7,170 bases of DNA, from the NCBI GenBank assembly GCA_017989885.1, contig JAGNPA010000088.1, forward strand, positions 1-7,170, given 5' to 3'. Below the pieces are notes generated by a model. It saw only the letters and a program-made list of their open reading frames with translations, had not been told where the DNA came from and ran no database searches. The translations under genes and the position numbers were made by a program. Below are positions 1 to 5,711 of the stretch, piece after piece. Each line of letters opens with the position of its first letter. Within the stretch, counting starts at the first letter, position 1. The DNA is from Aquabacterium sp. (GTDB taxonomy: Bacteria > Pseudomonadota > Gammaproteobacteria > Burkholderiales > Burkholderiaceae_C).

Positions 1-916
1 TGCGCTCGCCCACCAGGCGAGGGGTGAGATAGAAGCTCTCGACCACCTGGCCGAAGCCGTAGACGACCGCCACACCAATGGCGGGCTGCCACAGGCTCTC
101 GCCCGCAGCGGTGAACTGCAAGACCCCGGCCAGCGCCGCCAGCACCATCCCCAGGCCAAAGCCCAGGTACGGGATGCACACGGCCAGCCCGGTGAACACG
201 CCGATCGGCAGGGCCAGATCAAACCCGAACAGCATCAGGCCGAGGCTGTAGTAGCCCGCCAGGATGAGCATCACCCACAGTTGTCCGCGCAGGTACTGGC
301 CCATGAGGGTGTCGGCCTCTTCCATGAAGCCGTAGACCCCCGATCGCCAGCGGCGTGGAATCAGCTCGCGCAGCGGCGGCATCATGCGGTCCCAGTCGAT
401 CAGCCAGTAGAAAGCCAGCATGGGGATCAGCAGGCCCAGGCCCACGAGGCTGGCCAGGTTGCCCCCCCCGATGACCAGCGACTGCCACACCGTGGCGCCC
501 CACTCTGCCCCGTGGCTCTGGAGCAACTCCATCAGCTCGGTTTTGACCTCGGCCAGGCTCACCGGGACGGGCAGGCCGAGTTTGACCAAGGGGGGCGCAA
601 TCTGCAGCCACCAGCCCGCGATCAGATCGGGCAGTTGCTCCCTGAGCATGGGCGCGAGCTTCGAGACGATGGGCACCAGCAGCACGAAGACGATGACGCC
701 AGCCAGCACCACGCCGAACAGGCAGGCCATGGCGGCCAGCGCACGGGGGCAGCGGCGCTTTTCCAGGGCATCGACTGCCGGGCGCAGCACGTAGGCCAGG
801 ATGATGCTGACGACAAAGGGCAGCAAGATGGTGGCGTGCCACCAGATCAGGCCGGCCACGACGGCGGCCAGCAGGCCCCAAAGCCAGCGAGAGGGGGAAG
901 ATCGGATTGGAGTCAT
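1..916 (-). CDS. AI-2E/PerM-family membrane transporter (C-terminus off the window)
   Basis: Partial gene; 305 codons are visible from the ATG at 916-914 and the C-terminus lies beyond position 1. The product is a polytopic inner-membrane protein of the AI-2E transporter/PerM family (Pfam AI-2E_transport type), whose members are usually about 350 residues; proposed substrates vary (AI-2 export, Na+/H+ exchange), so none is claimed here. Hydrophobic segments lie near residues 11-45 (two), 64-83, 145-172, 213-230, 233-265 and 278-295, with the typical soluble loop between the third and fourth (about 85-143). Family-like stretches include LLPFVVSIILAYVLRP (31-46), FYWLIDWDRMMPPLRELIPR (169-188), LPIGVFTGLAVCIPYLG (236-252) and YLTPRLVGER at the visible end. 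An in-frame TAG five codons upstream makes this ATG the furthest possible start. There is no Shine-Dalgarno at normal spacing (a GGGGGAGG lies 19 bases away). A same-strand gene ends 78 bp upstream. Family is confident; substrate unknown. Confidence 0.9.
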   Translation of the reverse strand, partial: MTPIRSSPSRWLWGLLAAVVAGLIWWHATILLPFVVSIILAYVLRPAVDALEKRRCPRALAAMACLFGVVLAGVIVFVLLVPIVSKLAPMLREQLPDLIAGWWLQIAPPLVKLGLPVPVSLAEVKTELMELLQSHGAEWGATVWQSLVIGGGNLASLVGLGLLIPMLAFYWLIDWDRMMPPLRELIPRRWRSGVYGFMEEADTLMGQYLRGQLWVMLILAGYYSLGLMLFGFDLALPIGVFTGLAVCIPYLGFGLGMVLAALAGVLQFTAAGESLWQPAIGVAVVYGFGQVVESFYLTPRLVGER

Positions 917-925
917 CTGGCCGGG

Positions 926-931
926 ATTCTA
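926..931 (-). promoter_or_regulatory. Candidate -10 element TAGAAT for the AI-2E family gene
   Basis: The minus strand reads TAGAAT (5 of 6 to TATAAT), ending 9 bases before the ATG at 916. Transcription starting 7-9 bases after it would begin at or just before the start codon, giving an almost leaderless mRNA, which fits the lack of a correctly spaced Shine-Dalgarno. No good -35 hexamer is visible 16-18 bases upstream, so this remains tentative. Confidence 0.35.
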
Positions 932-994
932 TCGACCTCCCCCTGCCAAACGTGCTCAGGTCGCGTTCTGGACGACAAATGTGGGCTGCCAGGC

Positions 995-1729
995 TCAGTT
1001 GGCGGGCGCGTAGACGGCTCGGCGGGCCTCTTCCAGGGCCGCTTCGAGCTGGGCGGGGTTGCGCTGGGCCTCCGGGCGGGTCTGGTAGTCGGCCAGGATG
1101 GCCGCTTCGCGGCGTTTGTATTCGCTGCGTCGGGCTTCGTTCAGGGCCTGTTGCGTGGTGTCGGCGGGCGGCATGGCCTTCGCCACGTCAGCCTGGACGA
1201 GTGCCAGCCGCTGTTGGCGCTGCGTTTCGTCGGGCACCAGGTCGACGAGCAGCGCCTGCTGCAGCAAGGTCACCTCGCCGGCCCCCATTTCGCCTTGCCG
1301 CACGCGCTCGGGCAACTGCGCCAGCAACTGCTCGGCCAGCCGATGGCGGGCCGCGATGTCGGGCGAGTTCTGCAGGCTTTGCCACTGTGCAAAGCCTTTC
1401 TGGAAGCGCAGATAGCTCACCAGACGCGCAAGCTCGCGATCCGGTTGCGGGGCCTCGGCGGTGGCGGCCTGGAGGGTGGCCCACTCTTGCGCGCTGAAGT
1501 CAGGCGGATGGGTGCCGTCATCGGGCAAGGGAGCGGTGATCAGTGAGTCGGACGCGCTGACGCCGGCGTCACTGCGGACCACCGAATTGGGCTGCGCGGG
1601 GGCCTGAGCCTCGGCCTCGGATTCGCGAGCGGACGTCCACCACGCGGCCACGACGAGCACCAAGGTGCCAAGGGTCAGGGTCATCACCCAGGGGCGTTGC
1701 CAAAGTTTGGGTTGCTCGTAAGAAATCAT
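995..1729 (-). CDS. Membrane-anchored helical protein, lipase/phospholipase accessory-like
   Basis: 244 residues from the ATG at 1729-1727; a TTG two codons upstream (1735) is a possible alternative start, but neither has a convincing ribosome binding site. The N-terminus is a signal anchor: QRPW followed by a hydrophobic segment at about 15-31. A low-complexity Ala/Gln/Pro/Asp linker (about 35-80) follows, and then a helix-rich domain (about 80-240) loaded with Leu, Gln, Glu and Arg. Segments such as RLAEQLLAQLPERVRQGE (130-147), TLLQQALLVDLVPDETQRQQ (154-173) and RRSEYKRREAAILADYQ (200-216) recall the helical repeats of lipase-specific foldases (LipB/Lif) and PlcR-type phospholipase C accessory proteins. 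Topology would place the domain in the periplasm. It is shorter than true lipase foldases (about 340 residues), and no lipase or phospholipase lies in the visible neighbourhood. The family assignment is a resemblance by eye; otherwise treat it as a hypothetical anchored protein. Confidence 0.7.
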   Translation of the reverse strand: MISYEQPKLWQRPWVMTLTLGTLVLVVAAWWTSARESEAEAQAPAQPNSVVRSDAGVSASDSLITAPLPDDGTHPPDFSAQEWATLQAATAEAPQPDRELARLVSYLRFQKGFAQWQSLQNSPDIAARHRLAEQLLAQLPERVRQGEMGAGEVTLLQQALLVDLVPDETQRQQRLALVQADVAKAMPPADTTQQALNEARRSEYKRREAAILADYQTRPEAQRNPAQLEAALEEARRAVYAPAN

Positions 1730-1892
1730 GGCCAAGGCGTGTGCGCTTCGTCAATCGGTCAAGGTGGCCGCGATTGTCCCCAGCCGTCCTCTCGCCCGGC
1801 ATGGGAAAAACCCGCCACGCATCCGGGGGCGGGCCGCTCGGCCTGGCACACCCACTACACTGGCGGGTTATGGTGATCTTTGTCTTTCAAGC
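1730..1892. other. Divergent intergenic region with plsY promoter candidate
   Basis: This is the gap between the divergent accessory-like gene and plsY. It holds a TACACT hexamer at 1856-1861 (plus) followed by an 8-codon ORF that ends on the plsY start. On the minus strand GACAAT (plus positions 1773-1778) could serve the leftward gene, with a leader of roughly 35-40 bases, but no good -35 is visible. An imperfect GC hairpin (CCCGCC at about 1811-1816 with GGCGGG further on) has no T-run and is not called a terminator. Although plsY's frame stays open back to about 1728, nothing upstream of 1893 resembles PlsY. Confidence 0.5.
1856..1861 (+). promoter_or_regulatory. Candidate -10 element TACACT upstream of plsY
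   Basis: TACACT matches 4 of 6 bases of TATAAT, including the most conserved A at position 2 and T at position 6. It is followed by 8 bases and then an ATG at 1870. A transcript from here would start at or within a base or two of that ATG. The -35 region (about 1832-1840) is GC-rich with no TTGACA-like hexamer, so support comes only from the -10 match and its position. Confidence 0.35.
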
Positions 1893-1896
1893 ATGA
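1870..1896 (+). CDS. Possible 8-codon leader ORF coupled to plsY
   Basis: The ORF ATG-GTG-ATC-TTT-GTC-TTT-CAA-GCA-TGA encodes MVIFVFQA. Its TGA (1894-1896) overlaps the plsY ATG (1893-1895) in an ATGA arrangement, the classic geometry for ribosome termination and reinitiation. Its ATG sits 8 bases after the TACACT hexamer, so it could be read as a leaderless ORF. plsY has no Shine-Dalgarno of its own just upstream of 1893 (sequence CTTTGTCTTTCAAGC), which makes coupling useful. The ORF is so short that chance is a serious alternative; there is no peptide-level evidence. Confidence 0.3.
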   Translation: MVIFVFQA

Positions 1897-2537
1897 ATTT
1901 GTCCAGCTTTGACCCCCTGGTGCTGAGCGTCCTCGCGGCGGTTGTCGGTTACCTGATCGGCTCTCTCTCGTTTGCGGTGATCGTCAGTCGCCTGTTCGGA
2001 CTGGCGGACCCCCGCAGTTACGGGTCGGGCAACCCCGGTGCGACCAATGTGCTGCGCTCGGGCAACAAGGGCGCGGCCATCCTGACCCTGGTGTTCGATG
2101 CCTTGAAAGGCTATGTGCCGGTGCTGGTGGCGCTGCAGCTGGGCCTGAGCGAGACCGTGGTGACGCTGGTGGGCCTGGGCGCCTTCATCGGGCACCTCTG
2201 GCCGGTGTTCTTCAAGTTCGAGGGCGGCAAGGGCGTGGCCACGGCAGCCGGCGTGCTGCTCGGCTATTCGGGCGCCCTGGGTGGCCTGGTGCTGCTGGTG
2301 TGGTTGGTCACGGCGGTGGTGTTCCGCTACTCCTCCCTGGCGTCCCTGGCGGCGGCGGTGGCCGCGCCCATCGTGCAGATCGTCGGCTGGGGCTTTGGTC
2401 CCTTGAGCATCGGCGTGATCGTGATGAGCCTGCTGTTGATCTGGCGTCATGAGGCCAACATCCGCAAGCTGATGGCCGGCCAGGAAAGCAAGCTGGGACA
2501 AAAGGCCAAGCCTGCGGCCCCAGCGGATCCGCGATGA
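1893..2537 (+). CDS. plsY: Glycerol-3-phosphate acyltransferase PlsY
   Basis: 214 residues. PlsY is an integral inner-membrane enzyme that transfers the acyl group from acyl-phosphate (made by PlsX) to sn-glycerol-3-phosphate, giving lysophosphatidic acid, the first committed step of phospholipid synthesis. All three family motifs are visible: a glycine-rich motif with GSGNPGATN (44-52) preceded by S-F-A-V (26-29) and D-P-R (39-41); GHLWPVFFKFEGGKGVAT (100-117), the loop for phosphate and acyl-phosphate binding; and WRHEANIRKLMAGQE (184-198). Hydrophobic segments at about 8-33, 60-82, 86-103, 114-143, 148-167 and 169-184 fit the known multispanning fold. The start at 1893 gives an N-terminus aligned with characterised PlsY proteins; the longer open frame back to 1728 would add 55 unrelated residues. 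The stop overlaps the start of the downstream glutaredoxin-like gene (ATGA at 2534-2537). Confidence 0.96.
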   Translation: MNLSSFDPLVLSVLAAVVGYLIGSLSFAVIVSRLFGLADPRSYGSGNPGATNVLRSGNKGAAILTLVFDALKGYVPVLVALQLGLSETVVTLVGLGAFIGHLWPVFFKFEGGKGVATAAGVLLGYSGALGGLVLLVWLVTAVVFRYSSLASLAAAVAAPIVQIVGWGFGPLSIGVIVMSLLLIWRHEANIRKLMAGQESKLGQKAKPAAPADPR

Positions 2538-2950
2538 CGCAGCCGGCCAGCCCCCCTCCGCGTTCCTCGCTATGGGGGCTGGCGGTGGTGTTGCTGCTGG
2601 TGTTCGGCGGCATGCAGGCCTGGACATGGTGGCGCCATGAGCGCCAGGGCGAGGCCGTGAAGGCGCTGGCCCAGCCCGACCAGATCACCATGTACACGAC
2701 GACCACCTGCCCTTACTGCGCCAAGGCCAAGGTGTGGCTGAACGGGCATGGCGTGCCCTGGCGCGAGTGCAACATCGACCTCGATGCCACCTGCCGTGCC
2801 ACGTTTGAGGCCCAGGGCGCGCCGGGCGTGCCGTTGCTGCAGGTGAAGGGGCATTGGCAGCTGGGGTTCGATCCGCTGTGGCTGACGCGCGCCCTGCAGA
2901 CCGAGCCGCTTCAGCCCAGTCCGAGCACCGACAGGTCGCCGCGTCCCTGA
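2534..2950 (+). CDS. Membrane-anchored glutaredoxin-like protein
   Basis: 138 residues, translationally coupled to plsY by a 4-base ATGA overlap. A Pro-rich N-terminus (1-12) precedes one hydrophobic anchor (about 13-29), then a basic stretch WWRHER (32-37) and a thioredoxin-fold domain (about 50-122). The redox motif CPYC (59-62) lies in ITMYTTTTCPYCAKAKVWL, the expected beta strand, active site and helix of glutaredoxins. GAPGVP (95-100) supplies the usual cis-proline before the next strand, and a helix-like GFDPLWLTRAL follows. These features predict glutathione-linked thiol-disulfide exchange at the membrane. The basic residues after the anchor could favour a cytoplasmic domain by the positive-inside rule, so the side of the membrane is uncertain. 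The last 16 residues (TEPLQPSPSTDRSPRP) look disordered and are mostly encoded over the 3' end of the opposing yciO gene. Confidence 0.88.
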   Translation: MTQPASPPPRSSLWGLAVVLLLVFGGMQAWTWWRHERQGEAVKALAQPDQITMYTTTTCPYCAKAKVWLNGHGVPWRECNIDLDATCRATFEAQGAPGVPLLQVKGHWQLGFDPLWLTRALQTEPLQPSPSTDRSPRP

Positions 2951-3540
2951 CGCACCACTTCGGGCTCACCGCCCTTGCTGAGGTCGATCACGGTGGTGGG
3001 CGTCATGGCACAGGCTCCAGCGTCCACGATGGCCTGGATGCGCTTGTCGAGCGCCTCGCGAATCTCTTCGGCGTCATTGAGCGGGTCGTCGTGATCCGGC
3101 AGGATCAGCGTGGTGGCCAGCAAGGGCTCGCCGATCTGCTCCAGCAGGCCCTGACACACCGGGTGTTCCGGCACGCGCAGGCCGATGGTGCGCCGTGAGG
3201 GGTGCGAGACCCGACGGGGCACCTCTTTGGTGGCCTCCAGGATGAAGGTGAAGGGCCCCGGCGTGCCGAGCTTCAGGAGGCGGTACTGCTGGTTGTCGAC
3301 GCGCGCATAGTTGGCCAATTCGGACAGGTCTCGGCACAACAGCGTGAGCAGGTGGCGGTCGTCCACGCCCCGAACGCGGCGCAGGGCATCCACGGCGGCT
3401 TTGTCGTCGAGGCGACAGACCAGGGCGTAGCTGGAATCGGTGGGGATGGCCGCGATGCCGCCTTTGGCCAAAATATCAGCGGCCTGCTTGAGCAGGCGGA
3501 CCTGGGGCTGGACCGGGTGAACTTCGAAGTATTGAGCCAT
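2911..3540 (-). CDS. yciO: YciO-type Sua5/YrdC-family protein
   Basis: 209 residues, close to E. coli YciO (about 206). It belongs to the YrdC/Sua5 fold, whose TsaC members make threonylcarbamoyl-AMP for t6A tRNA modification; the YciO branch has a less settled role. Visible hallmarks are QYFEVHPVQPQVRL at the N-terminus, PTDSSYAL (33-40), HLLTLLCRDLSELANYA (63-79), TPGPFTF (93-99), ATKEVPRR (103-110), TIGLRVP (118-124), LATTLILP (141-148), PTTVIDL (181-187) and RQGRGD (197-202). At the position where TsaC proteins carry a Ser-Ala-Asn type motif this protein has TTLILP, which marks YciO rather than TsaC. PTDSSYALVC departs from the common PTDSGYALGC at two glycines. The start aligns with E. 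coli YciO, although no strong ribosome binding site is seen. The gene lies 61 bp downstream of the PHP nuclease gene on the same strand. Its last 40 bp overlap the glutaredoxin gene on the other strand. Confidence 0.93.
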   Translation of the reverse strand: MAQYFEVHPVQPQVRLLKQAADILAKGGIAAIPTDSSYALVCRLDDKAAVDALRRVRGVDDRHLLTLLCRDLSELANYARVDNQQYRLLKLGTPGPFTFILEATKEVPRRVSHPSRRTIGLRVPEHPVCQGLLEQIGEPLLATTLILPDHDDPLNDAEEIREALDKRIQAIVDAGACAMTPTTVIDLSKGGEPEVVRQGRGDLSVLGLG

Positions 3541-3601
3541 AGCCTGTGAGCCTACAACTTTCCGGCAGACATGGCGAGTGCCCCAAGCCCAGGCACGTGA
3601 C

Positions 3602-4459
3602 TCAGGGGTGCTGAACGCGGTGCGCCAGCGCCTCCCACACCGGCCTCACGCGCTTGGGCAAGGCGGGCAAGGTGCCCAGGTCGGTGTGACTTTCCTTGGG
3701 GTCGTGAAAGTCGGAGCCGCGCGAGGCCAGCAGGTCGAGCTCACAGGCCAGGTCGGCGTACTTCTGGTACTCGGGCACGGTGTGGCTGCCGGTGACCACC
3801 TCCACGCCCAAGCCGCCCAGGGCCTTGAACTCGGCGAACAGGGCGAATTCTTCGTTGGGCGTCAGGTCGTAGCGGCCCGGGTGGGCGATCACGGCCACGC
3901 CGCCCGCCTCGGTGATCCAGCGCACGGCGTCACTCAGTTTGGCCCAGCGGTGTTCGACGTAGCCCGGCTTGCCTTCGGTGAGGTAGCGCTTGAACACATC
4001 GGACAGTTCCTTGCACACGCCGATTTCGACCATGTAGCGTGCGAAATGGGTGCGAGAGATGAGGTCAGGGTTGCCAACGTACTTCAAGGCCCCCTCGAAC
4101 GCGCCGTGCACGCCCACCCGTTCCAGGTCGGCCGCCATGTTGCGCGCCCGTTGTTCACGCCCCCCTCGGGTGGCCGCCAAGCCGTGCGCCAAGTCGGTGT
4201 CGTTGGCATCAAAACCCAGGCCCACGATGTGAACCGTTCGGCCGGCAAAGGTGACCGAGATCTCGCTGCCCGACAGGTAACTCATGCCCAGGCGGTGGGC
4301 TGCGTCACGCGCCCGCTCCTGCCCGCCGATCTCGTCGTGATCGGTCAAGGACCAGAGCTCGACCCCATTGCGGTGCGCACGCGCGGCGACCTCCTCGGGC
4401 GTCAAGGTGCCATCCGAAACATTGGAGTGGCAGTGAAGGTCGGCGTTCAAGCTCTGCAT
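3602..4459 (-). CDS. rnm: PHP-domain phosphoesterase, RNase AM / YciV (TrpH) type
   Basis: 285 residues, the usual length for this family. E. coli RNase AM (Rnm, formerly YciV/TrpH) is a 5'-3' exoribonuclease that trims rRNA 5' ends and digests short RNA; homologues hydrolyse 3',5'-nucleoside bisphosphates. The metal-binding PHP motifs are intact: DLHCHS (7-12), LTDHD (38-42), GSEIS (64-68), a His in VHIVGLG (76-82), RTHFAR (136-141), AHPGRY (192-197) and RGSDFH (247-252). These supply the histidines and aspartates that bind the tri-metal centre. The order rnm then yciO (61 bp gap) matches the yciV-yciO pair near trp in E. coli. There is no Shine-Dalgarno before the ATG at 4459; a promoter-like sequence ends 6 bases upstream instead. 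A DUF1801 gene lies 46 bp upstream on the same strand. Confidence 0.93.
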   Translation of the reverse strand: MQSLNADLHCHSNVSDGTLTPEEVAARAHRNGVELWSLTDHDEIGGQERARDAAHRLGMSYLSGSEISVTFAGRTVHIVGLGFDANDTDLAHGLAATRGGREQRARNMAADLERVGVHGAFEGALKYVGNPDLISRTHFARYMVEIGVCKELSDVFKRYLTEGKPGYVEHRWAKLSDAVRWITEAGGVAVIAHPGRYDLTPNEEFALFAEFKALGGLGVEVVTGSHTVPEYQKYADLACELDLLASRGSDFHDPKESHTDLGTLPALPKRVRPVWEALAHRVQHP

Positions 4460-4465
4460 GAGGGG

Positions 4466-4494
4466 ATGCTAGCAAGCGATGGCGAGACTGTGCA
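4466..4494 (-). promoter_or_regulatory. Candidate leaderless promoter for rnm
   Basis: On the minus strand a TGCACA hexamer (4489-4494; 4 of 6 to TTGACA) is followed by exactly 17 bases, then TAGCAT (4466-4471; 4 of 6 to TATAAT), then CCCCTC and the rnm ATG. The spacing is ideal for sigma-70, and the start point expected 6-8 bases after the -10 would fall on the start codon. This would give rnm-yciO transcription independent of the upstream DUF1801 gene. Confidence 0.4.
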
Positions 4495-4505
4495 CCCCGG
4501 CCCGA

Positions 4506-4901
4506 TTAACCCCACCGCTGACTGGCTCGGTGGGCTGCTGTGGCCGCTGCCTGCAGGCTGGCCAGGGTCAGCTCACGCACCAGTTGCTCGTTGACGGGCT
4601 GACGGTAGCGCGACTTGATGTGGCGCATGCCCTTGCCGGCGCCTTCGAGCTCAGGGAACTCAGGCACCAGGGCCACGCCGTTGAAGATCTGCAGGTGGGC
4701 GTTCATCTTGAACAAGGCGATCGCCATCATGTTGTCGTGCTCGTTCATGAAGCACAGGTTGCCCCACTTGACCTCGGGGCGCAGGTGCGGGGCCACCGAC
4801 AGGATCGCGCGCTGCATGGCCATGCAGGTTTCACGCTGCTCGGGCCGCAAGCTGTCGTAAAACGCGTTGATCAACGCAGGAGATTGGAGCGGTCGGCGCA
4901 T
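4506..4901 (-). CDS. DUF1801-domain protein
   Basis: 131 residues, small, soluble and without a signal peptide. It resembles the DUF1801 (YdhG/YdeI-like) family, which has a frataxin-like fold in solved members but no agreed function. Supporting stretches are EVKWGNLCF (43-51), the conserved W-G-x-x-C/F core of this family; MNEHDNMMAIALFKMNAHLQ (52-71), where members usually have a strand describing a small-molecule or DNA-like pocket; and GKGMRHIK (89-96), which carries the usual G-K/T-x-x-x-x-I/F pattern. The first 35 residues form a helical N-terminus (LINAFYDSLRPEQRE) typical of the family. The Ala-rich tail (112-125) is probably helical. No clear ribosome binding site precedes the ATG at 4901. 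The gene is 46 bp upstream of rnm in the same direction and may be cotranscribed. No function is proposed. Confidence 0.8.
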   Translation of the reverse strand: MRRPLQSPALINAFYDSLRPEQRETCMAMQRAILSVAPHLRPEVKWGNLCFMNEHDNMMAIALFKMNAHLQIFNGVALVPEFPELEGAGKGMRHIKSRYRQPVNEQLVRELTLASLQAAATAAHRASQRWG

Positions 4902-5141
4902 CGGGGGTGTGGCTCAGTGAGTAGGGGTACAACAATCAACAATCCTGCGCGCTCACCCCCTCCCATGAGTCCGAAAACTCGGCCGTGAGTGCGCTGCCCG
5001 TGCGACTTCCTTCTGGAATTTTGTATATGAGCCCGAGCGGATCCGGGACAGGGGAAACTGATTTCACCTGAAGCCAGATTCTAAAAGACCGGCGCAAACC
5101 CCACACAGGAGTGAGGCGATGCCGGCCCATTCACGATCATG
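4902..5141. other. Intergenic region without a supported gene
   Basis: About 240 bp between the DUF1801 gene and the 3' end of dcd, both on the minus strand. It should hold the DUF1801 promoter and the end of the dcd transcript. The part at about 5008-5090 is visibly richer in A and T than its surroundings, with TTTTGTATATGAG near 5028-5040 and, on the minus strand, TTTTAGAATC near 5078-5087 (another TAGAAT). A 7-base direct repeat AACAATC occurs twice in tandem at 4931-4944. No hairpin followed by a T-run was found. A 64-codon minus-strand open frame (4936-5130) has no recognisable domain or ribosome binding site and is not called. Confidence 0.5.
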
Positions 5142-5711
5142 TCACGTCTTGGGCAGCGTGACGCCCGTTTGCCCCTGGTATTTGCCACCTCGGTCACGGT
5201 AACTGGTCTCGCAGACCTCGTCGCTCTCGAAAAACAGCACCTGGGCGCAGCCTTCGCCGGCGTAGATCTTGGCGGGCAAGGGCGTGGTGTTGCTGAATTC
5301 GAGGGTGACGTAGCCTTCCCACTCGGGCTCGAACGGCGTCACGTTGACGATGATGCCGCAGCGCGCGTAGGTGCTCTTTCCCAGGCAGATGGTCAGCACA
5401 TTGCGGGGGATGCGGAAGTACTCGACCGTGCGGGCCAGCGCAAAGCTGTTGGGCGGGATGATGCAGACATCGCTGTTGATGTCCACAAAGCTTCTTTCGT
5501 CGAAGTTCTTGGGGTCCACCACCGTGGAGTAGATGTTGGTGAACACCTTGAACTCGGGTGCGCAGCGGATGTCGTAGCCGTAGCTGCTGGTGCCGTAGCT
5601 GACGATCTTCTGGCCTTCGGCATTGACGCGAATCTGGCCCGGTTCAAAGGGCTCGATCATGCCGTGTTCCTCCGCCATGCGGCGAATCCAGCGGTCTGAT
5701 TTGATGCTCAT
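5142..5711 (-). CDS. dcd: dCTP deaminase
   Basis: 189 residues, the expected length. Dcd is a soluble homotrimer that deaminates dCTP to dUTP, the precursor of dTMP. Evidence includes [18 protein letters not shown] (42-59), [19 protein letters not shown] (84-102), [20 protein letters not shown] (111-130) with the active-site Ser and Arg (S113, R117), and [20 protein letters not shown] (131-150), in which E138 falls at the same number as the catalytic glutamate of E. coli Dcd. The C-terminal [18 protein letters not shown] (171-188) is the nucleotide-closing tail. A good Shine-Dalgarno AGGAG (5717-5721) lies 5 bases before the ATG at 5711, which fixes the start; the open frame continues about 100 codons upstream but without Dcd-like sequence. 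Whether it is a pure deaminase or also a dUTPase cannot be told by eye; the sequence looks like the proteobacterial mono-functional type. Confidence 0.96.
   Translation of the reverse strand: MSIKSDRWIRRMAEEHGMIEPFEPGQIRVNAEGQKIVSYGTSSYGYDIRCAPEFKVFTNIYSTVVDPKNFDERSFVDINSDVCIIPPNSFALARTVEYFRIPRNVLTICLGKSTYARCGIIVNVTPFEPEWEGYVTLEFSNTTPLPAKIYAGEGCAQVLFFESDEVCETSYRDRGGKYQGQTGVTLPKT

Noticed and set aside
281..1546. 421-codon plus-strand open frame across the left two genes
   Set aside because: It spans two minus-strand genes and their gap; the translation is Gln/Gly/His-rich with no recognisable domain, a typical mirror frame in high-GC DNA.
1728..1892. 55-codon N-terminal extension of plsY
   Set aside because: The extra residues are Arg/Pro-rich and unlike the PlsY N-terminus; the membrane protein begins naturally at 1893.
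4936..5130. 64-codon minus-strand open frame in the gap after dcd
   Set aside because: There is no ribosome binding site, domain or codon-use signal; it is better explained as chance in a short intergenic stretch.
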